From: Verrucomicrobia bacterium 12-59-8
GTDB lineage: Bacteria; Verrucomicrobiota; Verrucomicrobiae; Verrucomicrobiales; Verrucomicrobiaceae
Direction: 5' to 3'
DNA length: 14,866 nucleotides
Assembly (NCBI GenBank): GCA_002279765.1
Contig: NCCR01000099.1
Span: 6,633 to 21,498 of the forward strand
Shown here: positions 1 to 8,632 of the stretch, piece after piece
Layout: each line of letters begins with the position of its first letter
Numbering within the stretch: the first letter of the stretch is position 1
Notes under the pieces: model-generated
The model's input: only the letters and a program-made list of their open reading frames with translations
Database searches by the model: none
What the model was told of the DNA's origin: nothing
Position numbers and translations under genes: made by a program

Positions 1-4
1 CCGC

Positions 5-2197
5 ATGACAAACTCTGAGCAACAGCGCGAGGAGACGCTGCAGGGGGCATGGCGCAGACTGCAGCGCACCCAGCCTTCGGCGCTGACGGCCATTCGCAAG
101 GCGGCGGTTGCAGGCCTGGCAGGTGCGGATCAAACCGGCGCAGACACATTGGGCCGGTTTCTGTCCGGGCCGTTTATCGCCCAGCGTGACATGACAGACA
201 CCAAGGGCAGTCTGCTACCGCAGGGATCGTCACGCTATGAAGAACCACCACATTTGCGCAGCCTGTGGGAGGAAACGCGGGAGATTGAGGCACTCCTGGT
301 GCAGCAGGGCCTCGGCGGCGTGGTAAAGGGCGCAAACACCACCATCGCTGGGCTCTACGAAGCCACGATGCTGGGACCGCGCTCGGATTCAGAATTCGGT
401 GAATGGCGCATCAATGCCCTGCTCGGCAGGCTGCGCGGAGTGGACTACCCCACACGGCGGCGGCTGATTCGCGAGCACCTAGCCGCAGTTGATCTGCGTA
501 CGGAGCACTCGGTGGACACCCTCGGCAATCTCGGCAGCCGTTTGGAGAGTGCAGGCTTTGTGCGCGAGGCCATCGATATTTACAGTATGCTGCCAGACCG
601 TGCGCCGTCGAATCCCGACTATGCACTGTGGCTGCTGCGCGTTTGCGAAACCTCCATGGAGATCGAGCCGGGGCTGGGCTTTGCCCTCAAGCTGCTGCTG
701 GCCGAACCACCGCTCAAGCCGCCACAACCTGGAGATGACACCCTGCGCGAGAAGCATGCCCTTTTCCTTGCGCGCAATTTCAATGTGGACGAGCTGCGTC
801 GGCAGGGCTTCCGCGAGCAGTTTTCACAGGTGCTGGAGCGCCGCCGCCCGCATGAGGTTTCCTACCTGCGTGAACTTGGCCTGCTACAGGAACGCATGCA
901 CAATGACCTGGCGGCGCTCTCAGCCTGGGATCGTCTGCACGCCTGCTACGTGGCGAATGATCAGGCCGGCACCGATCTCGATGTCGAGGCCAGTTTGCAT
1001 CGCGGTCAGATCCTGCAACGCCTCGGGCAGCCGCAGGCCGCATTGAAGGTGCTGCGTGAAGTCCCACTCGCTGAACCGCTGGACCCTATAGCTCAGGAAC
1101 TGCTGGAACTGCGCTGCAAGATCGCCACAGCTGCTGGGGCCTGGGATGATGTGCGCGACCTCATGACGCTGTGTGTCGAGCGCAAATCCCTGCCCTGCGT
1201 ATTGGCACTGGCCACTGGGCTGCGCACGCACGACCGCCCCACCGAGGCGCTGAACCTGCTCACGCAGGCCGACCGTACGATCAAAGGCGACCACGAACGC
1301 TTCACGCTGCGGCTGGAACAGCTCAAGGTGCTGGCGGCTGCGGCGGACTGGGCGCCGGAACGCGGGCGGGCCCAAATCGCCGCGCTGTTTAGGACCAGTA
1401 CCAGGGATCGCGACACACTCAAAGGCATGCACACCTGGCTCAAGGAAGTTGCGGCAGGCAAACAAGCCGCAGGCTGGGCTGCAATGCTGCGCACCGAAGC
1501 ACGGGCGGGCACCGACAGACCACTTGCAGCGCTGGCGCTGAGCGCCTTCACGGCAGCACTGCCGGAGGAAGCGCATGCGGATTTTATCAGCGCCTGGCAG
1601 AAGGTTGAGGAAAAGGACCGGATCTGCATCGAACTCGCCGCCGAAGAAATGCTCCGGGCAGGACGCGCGGCATGGGCCTGGGATGCGTGCGAGATCGTGG
1701 CAAGCATTCCCACTTTCCGCGAGCAGGGGCGCAAGCTGCCGCTGGCCGTGCGCGTGGCGAATGCCCTGCATGATGAAGCGACAGTGAAAGAGCTGTTCAG
1801 CGAAACTCTGCGGCTGACCTTCCCCGGCGGCGCGCAGACCATCGAGTGGGCGCGGGCCTTTGAGGACACCGGCCATGCCGGGCTGGCGCATGAGCTGCTG
1901 GCGGCGGCGCTGCAGCGACTGGAAGACACCGCAGCGCTGCAGCCGGAGCTGTTTGCCGCACAGGCACGCTTCCTCATGCGTCAGCAGGATTTTGAAGCGG
2001 CGGAGAATTTTCTCATGCGCATGAACTGGACCATGCCGGCTGAGGCGGCAAAACTCATCTTTGAACTGTACCAAAACTGGGGCAGACTAGCGGGCATCGA
2101 AATGGAGCTACCAAAGTTCCACCTACCCGGCGGCGTGAAGCAGGAAATCCTCTTCCTCACCCGGCAAACGACCGCCCAAGCCACGCCTCATCCATGA
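5..2197 (+). CDS. Large TPR-like helical-repeat protein, function unknown (possibly 5' partial)
   Basis: The frame encodes about 730 residues of almost purely alpha-helical character. Pairs of helices rich in Ala, Leu, Glu and Arg recur from about residue 165 to 700, for example the stretches around 'AGFVREAIDIYSMLP', 'LGQPQAALKVLREVPLAEP' and 'RQQDFEAAENFLMRMN'. The small-large-small residue spacing is that of tetratricopeptide-type repeats, which usually act as protein-interaction scaffolds. There is no signal peptide, membrane segment or catalytic motif, so a cytoplasmic location is likely. The ATG at base 5 is a plausible start, but the frame is open to the window edge and no upstream sequence is available, so the true N-terminus could lie outside. 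The stop overlaps the start of the next gene in an ATGA arrangement, which suggests translational coupling to the lipoprotein gene. I do not recognise a named family, and the TPR assignment is by pattern only. Confidence 0.75.
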   Translation: MTNSEQQREETLQGAWRRLQRTQPSALTAIRKAAVAGLAGADQTGADTLGRFLSGPFIAQRDMTDTKGSLLPQGSSRYEEPPHLRSLWEETREIEALLVQQGLGGVVKGANTTIAGLYEATMLGPRSDSEFGEWRINALLGRLRGVDYPTRRRLIREHLAAVDLRTEHSVDTLGNLGSRLESAGFVREAIDIYSMLPDRAPSNPDYALWLLRVCETSMEIEPGLGFALKLLLAEPPLKPPQPGDDTLREKHALFLARNFNVDELRRQGFREQFSQVLERRRPHEVSYLRELGLLQERMHNDLAALSAWDRLHACYVANDQAGTDLDVEASLHRGQILQRLGQPQAALKVLREVPLAEPLDPIAQELLELRCKIATAAGAWDDVRDLMTLCVERKSLPCVLALATGLRTHDRPTEALNLLTQADRTIKGDHERFTLRLEQLKVLAAAADWAPERGRAQIAALFRTSTRDRDTLKGMHTWLKEVAAGKQAAGWAAMLRTEARAGTDRPLAALALSAFTAALPEEAHADFISAWQKVEEKDRICIELAAEEMLRAGRAAWAWDACEIVASIPTFREQGRKLPLAVRVANALHDEATVKELFSETLRLTFPGGAQTIEWARAFEDTGHAGLAHELLAAALQRLEDTAALQPELFAAQARFLMRQQDFEAAENFLMRMNWTMPAEAAKLIFELYQNWGRLAGIEMELPKFHLPGGVKQEILFLTRQTTAQATPHP

Positions 2198-2778
2198 ATC
2201 CACCCACACGACTTCTGATCTGCCTCTGCGCAGGCCTGGTCCTGTGCCAGTGCTCCAGTCCGGAGAAAAAGAAGGCGGATACCTCGGAGCTCTCCCTGAT
2301 GAAGCGCACCACCTCCGGGGTGGACCTGAACAAGCGCAGTTCGTTTGAGAAATACATGAGCGACCCAAAGCTGTCGAAAGGCAGCGCGGGATCGTATTTT
2401 CAAAAGCAGTCGCATCACTCCAAAAACTTCAACGGCGGCAACTCGTATGCCGGGCAAAAGCAGTTCAAGACCAGTCAGAGCCTGTTCGGTAAATCCAAGG
2501 CCAAAGGACTCGACATGACTTATGCGCTGGGAGACAAGCAGGCGGGCGGCACGAAAAACAGCTTCAAGACCGATGTGTCCCGCTTAGGCAGCCAGCAGGC
2601 CCGTGAAGGCAGTTCTTTCTTCGGCGGAGCCGACCAGAATTTCAAAACCGGCCTCGCGCTGCCACGTTCCAAAGGCATCGGCAAAGCGCCGAACATTATC
2701 GAAAACTACAATGACCGGGGCGGAAAAAAGAGCGCGTACTCCGAGGATGAAGTGCGAAAACTGCTGAACCGGAACTGA
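2194..2778 (+). CDS. Predicted lipoprotein, Lys/Ser/Gly-rich, function unknown
   Basis: This 194-residue protein begins with a short basic N-region (Arg6), a hydrophobic core (residues 7-18) and a cysteine-rich end, L17-C18-Q19-C20 followed by Ser-Ser. It resembles a lipoprotein signal with Cys20 as the lipidated residue, although Gln at -1 is atypical; Cys18 is the alternative. The mature part is low in hydrophobic residues, rich in Lys, Ser, Gly, Gln and Phe, and probably largely disordered. It carries three Phe-Lys-Thr motifs at F91, F124 and F150, each preceded by Gln, Ser or Asn and followed by a short Leu-containing segment. The charged C-terminus (YSEDEVRKLLNRN) looks like a short amphipathic helix. 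The ATG lies inside the stop of the upstream helical-repeat gene (4-nt overlap), with no Shine-Dalgarno of its own, so the two are probably co-translated. I recognise no family. A membrane-anchored partner of the upstream protein is an inference from linkage only. Confidence 0.75.
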   Translation: MNPPTRLLICLCAGLVLCQCSSPEKKKADTSELSLMKRTTSGVDLNKRSSFEKYMSDPKLSKGSAGSYFQKQSHHSKNFNGGNSYAGQKQFKTSQSLFGKSKAKGLDMTYALGDKQAGGTKNSFKTDVSRLGSQQAREGSSFFGGADQNFKTGLALPRSKGIGKAPNIIENYNDRGGKKSAYSEDEVRKLLNRN

Positions 2779-2858
2779 GTCCTGCTGCTGCGGGTACTGC
2801 TGGCACCTCTTGTTGATGACGACGCTTGCAGGAGCAACCGGCCTTCCTATTCAACCGC

Positions 2859-4004
2859 ATGCGCATCCTCCACACCGCAGACTGGCATCTCGGCGCCCGA
2901 CTCGTCGAGCGTGACCGCCTGCCGGAGCATGCCGCCTTTTTTGACTGGCTGATCGACACGCTGCGCACCGAGAAGATCGACACGCTACTGCTGAGCGGGG
3001 ATGTCTTTGATGCAGCGAATCCGCCACAGGATGCTGTGGGCTTGTATTTCGACTTCCTCAAACGCCTCGCCGATTTGCGCACGGTGAAGGCCGTCATCAC
3101 CGGCGGCAATCATGACTCCGCCTCTCACCTCAACGCCCCGCGCGAACTGCTGAAGCGCTTCGAGGTTCATGTCTTTGGTCACGCGGGTGAGAACATCGTG
3201 GATCTCGGCGAGGCCGTCGTCACTGCCGTGCCCTTCCTTCGAGAACGCGATCTGCGGCAGGCCGCCGTGGGTGAGGCCATGACGGATGTGCAAAGCCAGG
3301 TCCGCGCCGCCATTCGTGATCATTATGCCGCGCAACTCGGTGCCTGCCGCGCGCTGGCTGGCAAGCGCCCCATCATCGCGATGGGACATCTCACGGTGCT
3401 CGGCGCGAGCACCAGCGACAGCGAGCGCGACATCCACATCGGGAATCTCGGAGCCGTGGGAGCGGATGTGTTCGCAGGTTTTGATTACACCGCGCTCGGT
3501 CATCTGCATCGCCCGCAAAAGGTCGTAGGTCTGGAAGCTGTGCGCTACAGCGGCTCGCCCATCGCGCTCAGTTTCTCTGAGGCTGGAGATGCAAAATCGG
3601 TCGTTGTTCTCGACACGCAGGGGATGAAAATCGAGACGCTCGCTGTGCCTGTCACACGCCTGCTCACTCGTATCAATGCCAGCCGTGCCACCCTCGCCGC
3701 CGATCTCGAAAAAGTCCCTTCATCAAGCTGGGCCGAGGTCACGGTGAAACTCGACGCCCCCGAGCCCGACCTCGACCGCCAAGTTCGCGAAGCCGCCGCC
3801 GGCCGCTTCGAAGTATTGAAAGTCCTCGCCGACCTCCCCTCCACTCTCACCTCCACCTGGCAGCACACAGGACCCACCCTCAGCGAACTACAGCCCCGCG
3901 AGGTCTTCCGTGAACTGCTGAAGGAAAAGCAGATCGGGGGCGAGGAATTGAGCGCGGTGTTTGATGAACTGCTGGCGATGAGGGAACAAAAAATCACTGC
4001 CTGA
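2859..4004 (+). CDS. sbcD: DNA double-strand break repair nuclease subunit SbcD (Mre11-type)
   Basis: SbcD is the metal-dependent phosphoesterase subunit of the SbcCD complex, which cleaves DNA hairpins and protein-blocked or broken double-strand ends in the cytoplasm. This 381-residue protein is close to the length of E. coli SbcD (about 400). It shows the calcineurin-type metal motifs in order: Asp8-x-His10 in 'HTADWHLG', Gly47-Asp48-x-x-Asp51, Asn84-His85-Asp86 in 'GGNHDS', His177 in 'MGHLTV', and His215-x-His217 in 'LGHLHRP'. A C-terminal capping region follows from about residue 270. I chose the ATG at 2859 because the conserved first strand (MRILHTADWH) begins there. An in-frame TTG at 2826 would add 11 residues of no family character. 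sbcC follows after 3 nt, the usual sbcD-sbcC order. No Shine-Dalgarno is visible at the expected distance. Confidence 0.96.
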   Translation: MRILHTADWHLGARLVERDRLPEHAAFFDWLIDTLRTEKIDTLLLSGDVFDAANPPQDAVGLYFDFLKRLADLRTVKAVITGGNHDSASHLNAPRELLKRFEVHVFGHAGENIVDLGEAVVTAVPFLRERDLRQAAVGEAMTDVQSQVRAAIRDHYAAQLGACRALAGKRPIIAMGHLTVLGASTSDSERDIHIGNLGAVGADVFAGFDYTALGHLHRPQKVVGLEAVRYSGSPIALSFSEAGDAKSVVVLDTQGMKIETLAVPVTRLLTRINASRATLAADLEKVPSSSWAEVTVKLDAPEPDLDRQVREAAAGRFEVLKVLADLPSTLTSTWQHTGPTLSELQPREVFRELLKEKQIGGEELSAVFDELLAMREQKITA

Positions 4005-4007
4005 TTC

Positions 4008-6830
4008 ATGCGCCTCCTCGCCGTCCGACTTCAAAATCTCAACTCACTCAGCGGAACGCATGAGGTGCGGTTTGATGCGGTGCCGCTGAGCGCGGCGGGG
4101 GTGTTTTTGATCACGGGACCGACAGGCGCCGGGAAATCAACCTTGCTGGATGCGATGACGCTGGCGCTGTATGGCCGCGCGGCGCGCTATGGCAATGACC
4201 GGGCGGATGAGATGATGAGCCGGCACACGGCGGAATGTCTGGCCGAGGTGGATTTTGAAACCGGCGGTGAAACGCTGCGTGCGATCTGGCGGCTTCGGCG
4301 TGCACGCGGCAAGGCGGATGGAAAACTGCAGCCGGTGGAACGCCGTCTGGCCAATGCCACAACCGGAGAGATCCTGGCCGAGAAGGCGGCGGAGATGGAT
4401 CGAATCATCGAGGAAAAGACCGGCCTGGATGTGCATCGCTTTTTGCGCTCGGTGCTGCTGGCGCAGGGGCAGTTTGCGGCGTTCCTGAAAGCGAAGCCGA
4501 ACGAGCGCGCGGAACTGCTGGAGAAGATCACGGGTACCGAGATTTACAGCGATCTTTCGGTACTGGCCTTTGAAACGCACAAGGCGAAGGATGAAGCCGC
4601 ACGCACGCTGAAGGAGCGTCTCGGCGCGGTGACGGTGCTGGACGATGCAGGCCGCGCACATCTGGAAGGCAGCCTCACCGAGGCGCAAACCAATGCCGCA
4701 CGACTCCAGACTGAAAGCCAAGTGGCAGCACAGCAACTGCGGGACCAGCGCGAGCATGCGGTCATTGTGGCTGAATTAGCGAAGCTCACGGCATCGCATC
4801 AAACGCTTCAGCAATCGAAGGCAGGACTGAGTGCTGAGGTTTCCAAAACGAAGGCCGCTGCTGAAGAGGCGAAGCAGCAACGCGCGAAGCGCGAGCCGAT
4901 GTGGGAGCAGTCGGCGGGCATGGCTGCGCAGAGCGACCAGTTTGAAAAGCAGCTCGGCGAGAGCCGTGCGATGTATTTAACTTGGGCGAAGGATCAAAAG
5001 GAGGCGGCGGCGCGACGCGAGGCCGCCGAGAAGGCGCTGACGGCACATGCTGATGAGACGCAGGCCCTCGAAGCGTGGCTCAAGAAAAACGCGGGTGATG
5101 CAGAAATCGGAGAAACTTTGCCCAAGCTGCGTGTAGCTGTGCGCGAATGGCGTGGTGTGTTTGAAAAACTCGCGGAAGGCCGGAAGCGCCATGCGGAGGC
5201 GCTGGTGCTCCATCAAAACCTTGGCAAAACGAAGTCGGCTGCGGCTGCTTTGGTCAAGCAAGGCACGGAAGGGGCGGCCAAGGCGAAGAAGGACCGCGCG
5301 GAGCTGGAACGGCTCACGAAAGCTCTCGAAGCACAGCGGGAGCTGACAAGACATGCCGAACAGGTGGCGGGTTTTGACGAGCATCGGCAGGATTTGAAAC
5401 CAGGCGAGGAGTGCCCGCTTTGCGGAGCACTGGAGCATCCGTTTGCGAAGGCGGAAACGAATTTTGAATCGCAGCTTCAAGCTGCTCGGAAGCTGCTCAA
5501 GGGCCTCGAACAACAGCATGAGAAAGCGAATCGGGAGCTCGCGATGCTGGAGCGTGAGCTGGCGAAAAACGAGGCGGAGGTGGAGGCAGAAAACAAGCGC
5601 ATCTTGGAGATCAAGAAGCGCGTGAGTGAGCTGGAGGCGCCGACGGATGGAGTGTTGGAACAATGGAGCGCTGAAGAGGAGCAAAAGCGCGGCGTGGTTC
5701 AGAGCAGTCTCTCAGGTGCGCAACTAAAGGAGCTGGACTCACCTCAGGAGGCTGAGCGCGAAATCGGTGCGCTGGAGAAGCGTGCCGCATTGTATGCGAA
5801 GAAACGTGATGAGTCGGTGCAGAAGCGCAGTGAACGGCAGAAGATTGAAGGTGACATCCAGCTCGCGCAGCAGGAGCAGGCGGCGAAGACGAAGCGTCTT
5901 GATGAATTGAAGGCTGAAGGTGTGACACTGCGGGCAAAGGCGGATGCGTTGAAGGCGCAGTTGAATGACCTGCTAGGTGGCAAGACGCTTGGCGAAGATC
6001 GTCAGCAGCATGAAGGTCGTGTTACGGCGGCTGAGAAGATCTGGCGTGAAGCGGAGACAAAACTGAATGCGCTGCAAACACAGAGCGCGGCGACAATGGC
6101 CAAGCTGGAGCAGCTTGAAGTACGCCGACAGCCGTTTGCAGGGCAAAGCGTGCTGGATGAGAAGGCCTTGAGCGAACTGGATGCGAACGCGACACGATTG
6201 AACGATGCGTTTGCGAATAAGCGCACCGAGCTGGGATCGCTGGAGCAGCAGATCCGCAATGATGATGAGGCACGGAAGCGGCGAGAGTCTGGCGGTGCTG
6301 AACTGCAGGCGGCAGAAGCCGAGGCGTTGCGCTGGGGACGCCTGAAGGAGCTGATTGGATCGGCCGATGGCGCGAAGTTTTCACGGTTCGCGCAGTCGCT
6401 GACACTGAGGCAGCTTATCGGTCTGGCGAACGAGCATTTAAAATCGCTGGCAGAGCGCTACCGCCTCATGGCTGCCGAAGGCGATGAGCTAGATCTGCGC
6501 ATTGTGGATCTGTATCAGGCGAATGTGGACCGGCCGATGGAGAGTCTTTCCGGAGGTGAGAGCTTCCTGGCAAGTTTGGCGCTAGCGCTGGGGCTGAGCG
6601 AGCTGGCGAGCCGGCATCATCCAATTGATTCGTTGTTTATTGACGAAGGTTTTGGCACGCTGGATTCCGAGACGCTGGAGGTGGCACTGAGTGCGCTGGA
6701 GAATCTGCGATCTCGAGGGAAGACGATTGGTTTGATCTCGCACGTCGAACTGCTCAAAGACCGGCTCACCACACAGGTGCGTGTGGTGCGCGGTGCGGGC
6801 GGGACGAGCCGGATTGAGGTGGTGGCGTGA
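4008..6830 (+). CDS. sbcC: DNA repair exonuclease ATPase subunit SbcC (Rad50-type)
   Basis: SbcC is the SMC-like ATPase that pairs with SbcD and controls its nuclease activity on DNA ends and hairpins. The 940 residues run as follows. An N-terminal ATPase lobe has Walker A at 37-45 (GPTGAGKST) and a Q-loop region near 'LLAQGQFAAFLKA'. Long coiled coils span about 190-460 and 480-760. Between them is a zinc hook, C469-P-L-C472, which dimerises Rad50-type proteins. The C-terminal lobe carries the ABC signature L847-SGGES, Walker B with D879-E880 in 'LFIDEGFGTLD', and the switch histidine H912. All catalytic elements are intact. It is somewhat shorter than E. coli SbcC (1048 residues), the difference probably lying in the coiled coils. 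The start lies 3 nt after the sbcD stop, so coupled translation is likely. The gene converges on the amidohydrolase gene with 18 nt between stops. Confidence 0.96.
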   Translation: MRLLAVRLQNLNSLSGTHEVRFDAVPLSAAGVFLITGPTGAGKSTLLDAMTLALYGRAARYGNDRADEMMSRHTAECLAEVDFETGGETLRAIWRLRRARGKADGKLQPVERRLANATTGEILAEKAAEMDRIIEEKTGLDVHRFLRSVLLAQGQFAAFLKAKPNERAELLEKITGTEIYSDLSVLAFETHKAKDEAARTLKERLGAVTVLDDAGRAHLEGSLTEAQTNAARLQTESQVAAQQLRDQREHAVIVAELAKLTASHQTLQQSKAGLSAEVSKTKAAAEEAKQQRAKREPMWEQSAGMAAQSDQFEKQLGESRAMYLTWAKDQKEAAARREAAEKALTAHADETQALEAWLKKNAGDAEIGETLPKLRVAVREWRGVFEKLAEGRKRHAEALVLHQNLGKTKSAAAALVKQGTEGAAKAKKDRAELERLTKALEAQRELTRHAEQVAGFDEHRQDLKPGEECPLCGALEHPFAKAETNFESQLQAARKLLKGLEQQHEKANRELAMLERELAKNEAEVEAENKRILEIKKRVSELEAPTDGVLEQWSAEEEQKRGVVQSSLSGAQLKELDSPQEAEREIGALEKRAALYAKKRDESVQKRSERQKIEGDIQLAQQEQAAKTKRLDELKAEGVTLRAKADALKAQLNDLLGGKTLGEDRQQHEGRVTAAEKIWREAETKLNALQTQSAATMAKLEQLEVRRQPFAGQSVLDEKALSELDANATRLNDAFANKRTELGSLEQQIRNDDEARKRRESGGAELQAAEAEALRWGRLKELIGSADGAKFSRFAQSLTLRQLIGLANEHLKSLAERYRLMAAEGDELDLRIVDLYQANVDRPMESLSGGESFLASLALALGLSELASRHHPIDSLFIDEGFGTLDSETLEVALSALENLRSRGKTIGLISHVELLKDRLTTQVRVVRGAGGTSRIEVVA

Positions 6831-6848
6831 GAACGCGACGTTTTCGAA

Positions 6849-8564
6849 TCACTTTTTCTCGAAGACGACTTTGCCGCCGAGCCAGGTTTTGAGGACCTGA
6901 GTTTGCACGAGGTCGTCGATGGGGCAGGTCAGTGGATCGCGGTCCACGAGGATGATGTCGGCGAGCTTGCCGGGTTCGAGGCTGCCGGTGTTTTGCTCGG
7001 CCTTGAGGAGAAAGGCGTTGTTGCTGGTGTAGAGGCGCAGGGCTTCTTGGCGAGTGAGAGCGTTCTCGATATGGATGGGCTGATCAAGCTTGCGGGCTTT
7101 GCGGGTGATGGCGGTCCACATGCCGAGCCAGGGGTTGTAGGGATTGATGCTGCGGAAGGAGCCGATCTTCTGCATGTGGTCGCTGCCACCGCCGACAATG
7201 ACGTGCTGATCAAAGCAGGCACGCAAAGGCTGGAACCTCGCCATGCGCTCCTCACCGAAGTGTCCCATGAGCGTGCGGCCGTCCATGTGGAGCCAAATGG
7301 GCTGAAGGTCGATGCAGACGCCAAGCTTCGCAGCCTTGGCGATGGAGTCTGGGTGCATGAAGTTGCAATGCGTGACGCTGCTGCGCGCAGCTCGGACACT
7401 GTGGCGCTGATTCACGTCCTCGTAGGTGTCGATGAGCAACTGAACAGCCGCATCGCCAACGCTGTGTGCGGTGAATTGCAGTCCGGCGGCGGTGACTTTT
7501 TCGACGAGCTGTTTGAGACGCTCTGGGGTGATCTTCTGCACGCCGTGATACTGCGGATCGCTGATACCGTACGCTTCGCTGATGCCCCAGGGGTCGATCA
7601 TCCACGCACTGCCGGTGAGCATGCCGCCATCGAGATAGACTTTGGTGCCGATGATTTGCAGCATGGGGTCTTCTTTCGTCAGAGGATGCTGGATGACTTC
7701 GTCGATGGTTTTTTCGCAGGCGGGCCAGAGGCTCATGCTCGGAATTCCAGGAGAGGGACGCATGCGCACGGTGAGGTCGCCTTTGCTGAGCATTTTCTGA
7801 TAAAGCTCACACTGCTTGAGACTGGAATCTCGATCGGCCACCGTGGTGAGACCGACGGCATTGTAATCGCGGAATAATTCAACCGTGCGGAGGTAGGTGT
7901 CCTCTGCCGTGGGATTTTTAACGGACGTGGGTGCCTTGACGTTGTGGCTGAGGCTGCGCAGCAGGCCGGTAGGTTCGCCATTGGCATCCACCTCCATCAC
8001 GCCAGCGCTGCCTTCCTTCACCTTGTAGTCACGGCTGTAACCGCCGAGCTTGAGTGCGAGGCTGTTCAGCATCGAATCCGGCCCGGTGGAAAACACGACG
8101 GGGTTGTTCGGCGCAATGCGGTCCAGCTCCGCACGCGTTGGATAGCGCTTCTCTTCGAGCCGCGTGATGAATATCTGACGGACGCTGATAAGATCGCCCG
8201 GCTTGGAGACTTTGACGCGGTCCCCAAGGTAGGCGAGCACATCAGCAATGGTTTCCATGGTGGGAATTTCGTGATCAAATTCGATCATCGCCGCGCCGGG
8301 ATGGACGTGGGAATCCATGAGACCAGGGAGGACGGTTTTGCCAGCGAGATCGAGCTGCTGCGTGGAATCGTTCTTCAGCGCGAGGACTTCATCGTTGCTG
8401 CCCACGGCGGCGATGCGCCCGTCTGCTTCAATGGCGATGGCCTCGGCGATGCGGAAGTCTTTGTCCACGGTGATGACTCTGCCGTGATGGAGGATCAGCG
8501 AGGGAGCGGCGTGCAGGGAGACGGATGTCAGGAGAGCAACGAAAGGAGCGAGTTTCATCCGCAT
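6849..8564 (-). CDS. Exported metal-dependent amidohydrolase (amidohydrolase family 3, YtcJ-like)
   Basis: This protein of about 571 residues belongs to the amidohydrolase superfamily of TIM-barrel metal hydrolases that act on amide or related bonds. It has an N-terminal beta-sandwich segment ('HHGRVITVDKDF'), the metal-binding H86-x-H88 in 'LPGLMDSHVHPG', K308 in 'IGTKVYLDGG', H367 in 'TAHSVGDA', H399 in 'VTHCNF', and D462 in 'GGGSDHM'. It ends in the usual 'GSLEPGKLADIILVDRDP' region. This layout fits the YtcJ / N-substituted formamide deformylase-like group; the true substrate cannot be read from the sequence. Residues 1-20 form a signal peptide (Met-Arg-Met-Lys, hydrophobic core, cleavage near Leu-His-Ala-Ala), so the enzyme is probably periplasmic. 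I chose the ATG at 8564; the ATG at 8558 is equally possible. A GTG at 8627 would put 21 polar residues before the signal peptide and is unlikely. No metabolic partner gene is adjacent. Confidence 0.9.
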   Translation of the reverse strand: MRMKLAPFVALLTSVSLHAAPSLILHHGRVITVDKDFRIAEAIAIEADGRIAAVGSNDEVLALKNDSTQQLDLAGKTVLPGLMDSHVHPGAAMIEFDHEIPTMETIADVLAYLGDRVKVSKPGDLISVRQIFITRLEEKRYPTRAELDRIAPNNPVVFSTGPDSMLNSLALKLGGYSRDYKVKEGSAGVMEVDANGEPTGLLRSLSHNVKAPTSVKNPTAEDTYLRTVELFRDYNAVGLTTVADRDSSLKQCELYQKMLSKGDLTVRMRPSPGIPSMSLWPACEKTIDEVIQHPLTKEDPMLQIIGTKVYLDGGMLTGSAWMIDPWGISEAYGISDPQYHGVQKITPERLKQLVEKVTAAGLQFTAHSVGDAAVQLLIDTYEDVNQRHSVRAARSSVTHCNFMHPDSIAKAAKLGVCIDLQPIWLHMDGRTLMGHFGEERMARFQPLRACFDQHVIVGGGSDHMQKIGSFRSINPYNPWLGMWTAITRKARKLDQPIHIENALTRQEALRLYTSNNAFLLKAEQNTGSLEPGKLADIILVDRDPLTCPIDDLVQTQVLKTWLGGKVVFEKK

Positions 8565-8632
8565 ACCAACGTCATGAAAATCCAGTTTGTTCTTCTCCGA
8601 ACGTTGGGCACGTGCTTGGTTGGCCACTCCCC
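8565..8632. promoter_or_regulatory. Divergent intergenic region with a spaced inverted repeat
   Basis: These 68 bases separate the starts of the amidohydrolase gene (leftward) and the small repeat-protein gene (rightward), so both promoters should lie in or near here. A perfect 7-base inverted repeat is present: CCAACGT at 8566-8572 and ACGTTGG at 8601-8607, separated by 28 bases. It could be a split operator, but the arms are short enough to be chance. I could not identify a convincing -35/-10 pair for either direction. Confidence 0.3.

Noticed and set aside
920..2074. Long open frame on the minus strand (384 codons) and another at 1093-1977.
   Set aside because: Both lie wholly within the plus-strand helical-repeat gene. 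Their translations are rich in Cys, Arg, Gln and Ser without domain character, as expected of antisense shadows in GC-rich coding DNA.
2826..2858. TTG start for SbcD 11 codons upstream of the ATG, and AGGAG at 2830-2834 as its ribosome binding site.
   Set aside because: SbcD homology starts at the ATG at 2859. The AGGAG lies downstream of the TTG and about 24 bases from the ATG, too far to serve either start.
6831..6860. T-rich stretches between the sbcC and amidohydrolase stops as a bidirectional terminator.
   Set aside because: I found no stable stem next to the T runs, and part of the stretch is the coding end of the amidohydrolase.
6903..7877. Plus-strand open frames of 324 codons and 291 codons (7944-8819) across the amidohydrolase gene.
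   Set aside because: The opposite strand carries all catalytic motifs of an intact amidohydrolase, and these frames have no family features. The second also overlaps the small repeat-protein gene out of frame.
8565..8627. GTG start at 8627 for the amidohydrolase.
   Set aside because: It would place a 21-residue polar segment before an otherwise standard signal peptide, which is less likely than starting at 8564 or 8558.
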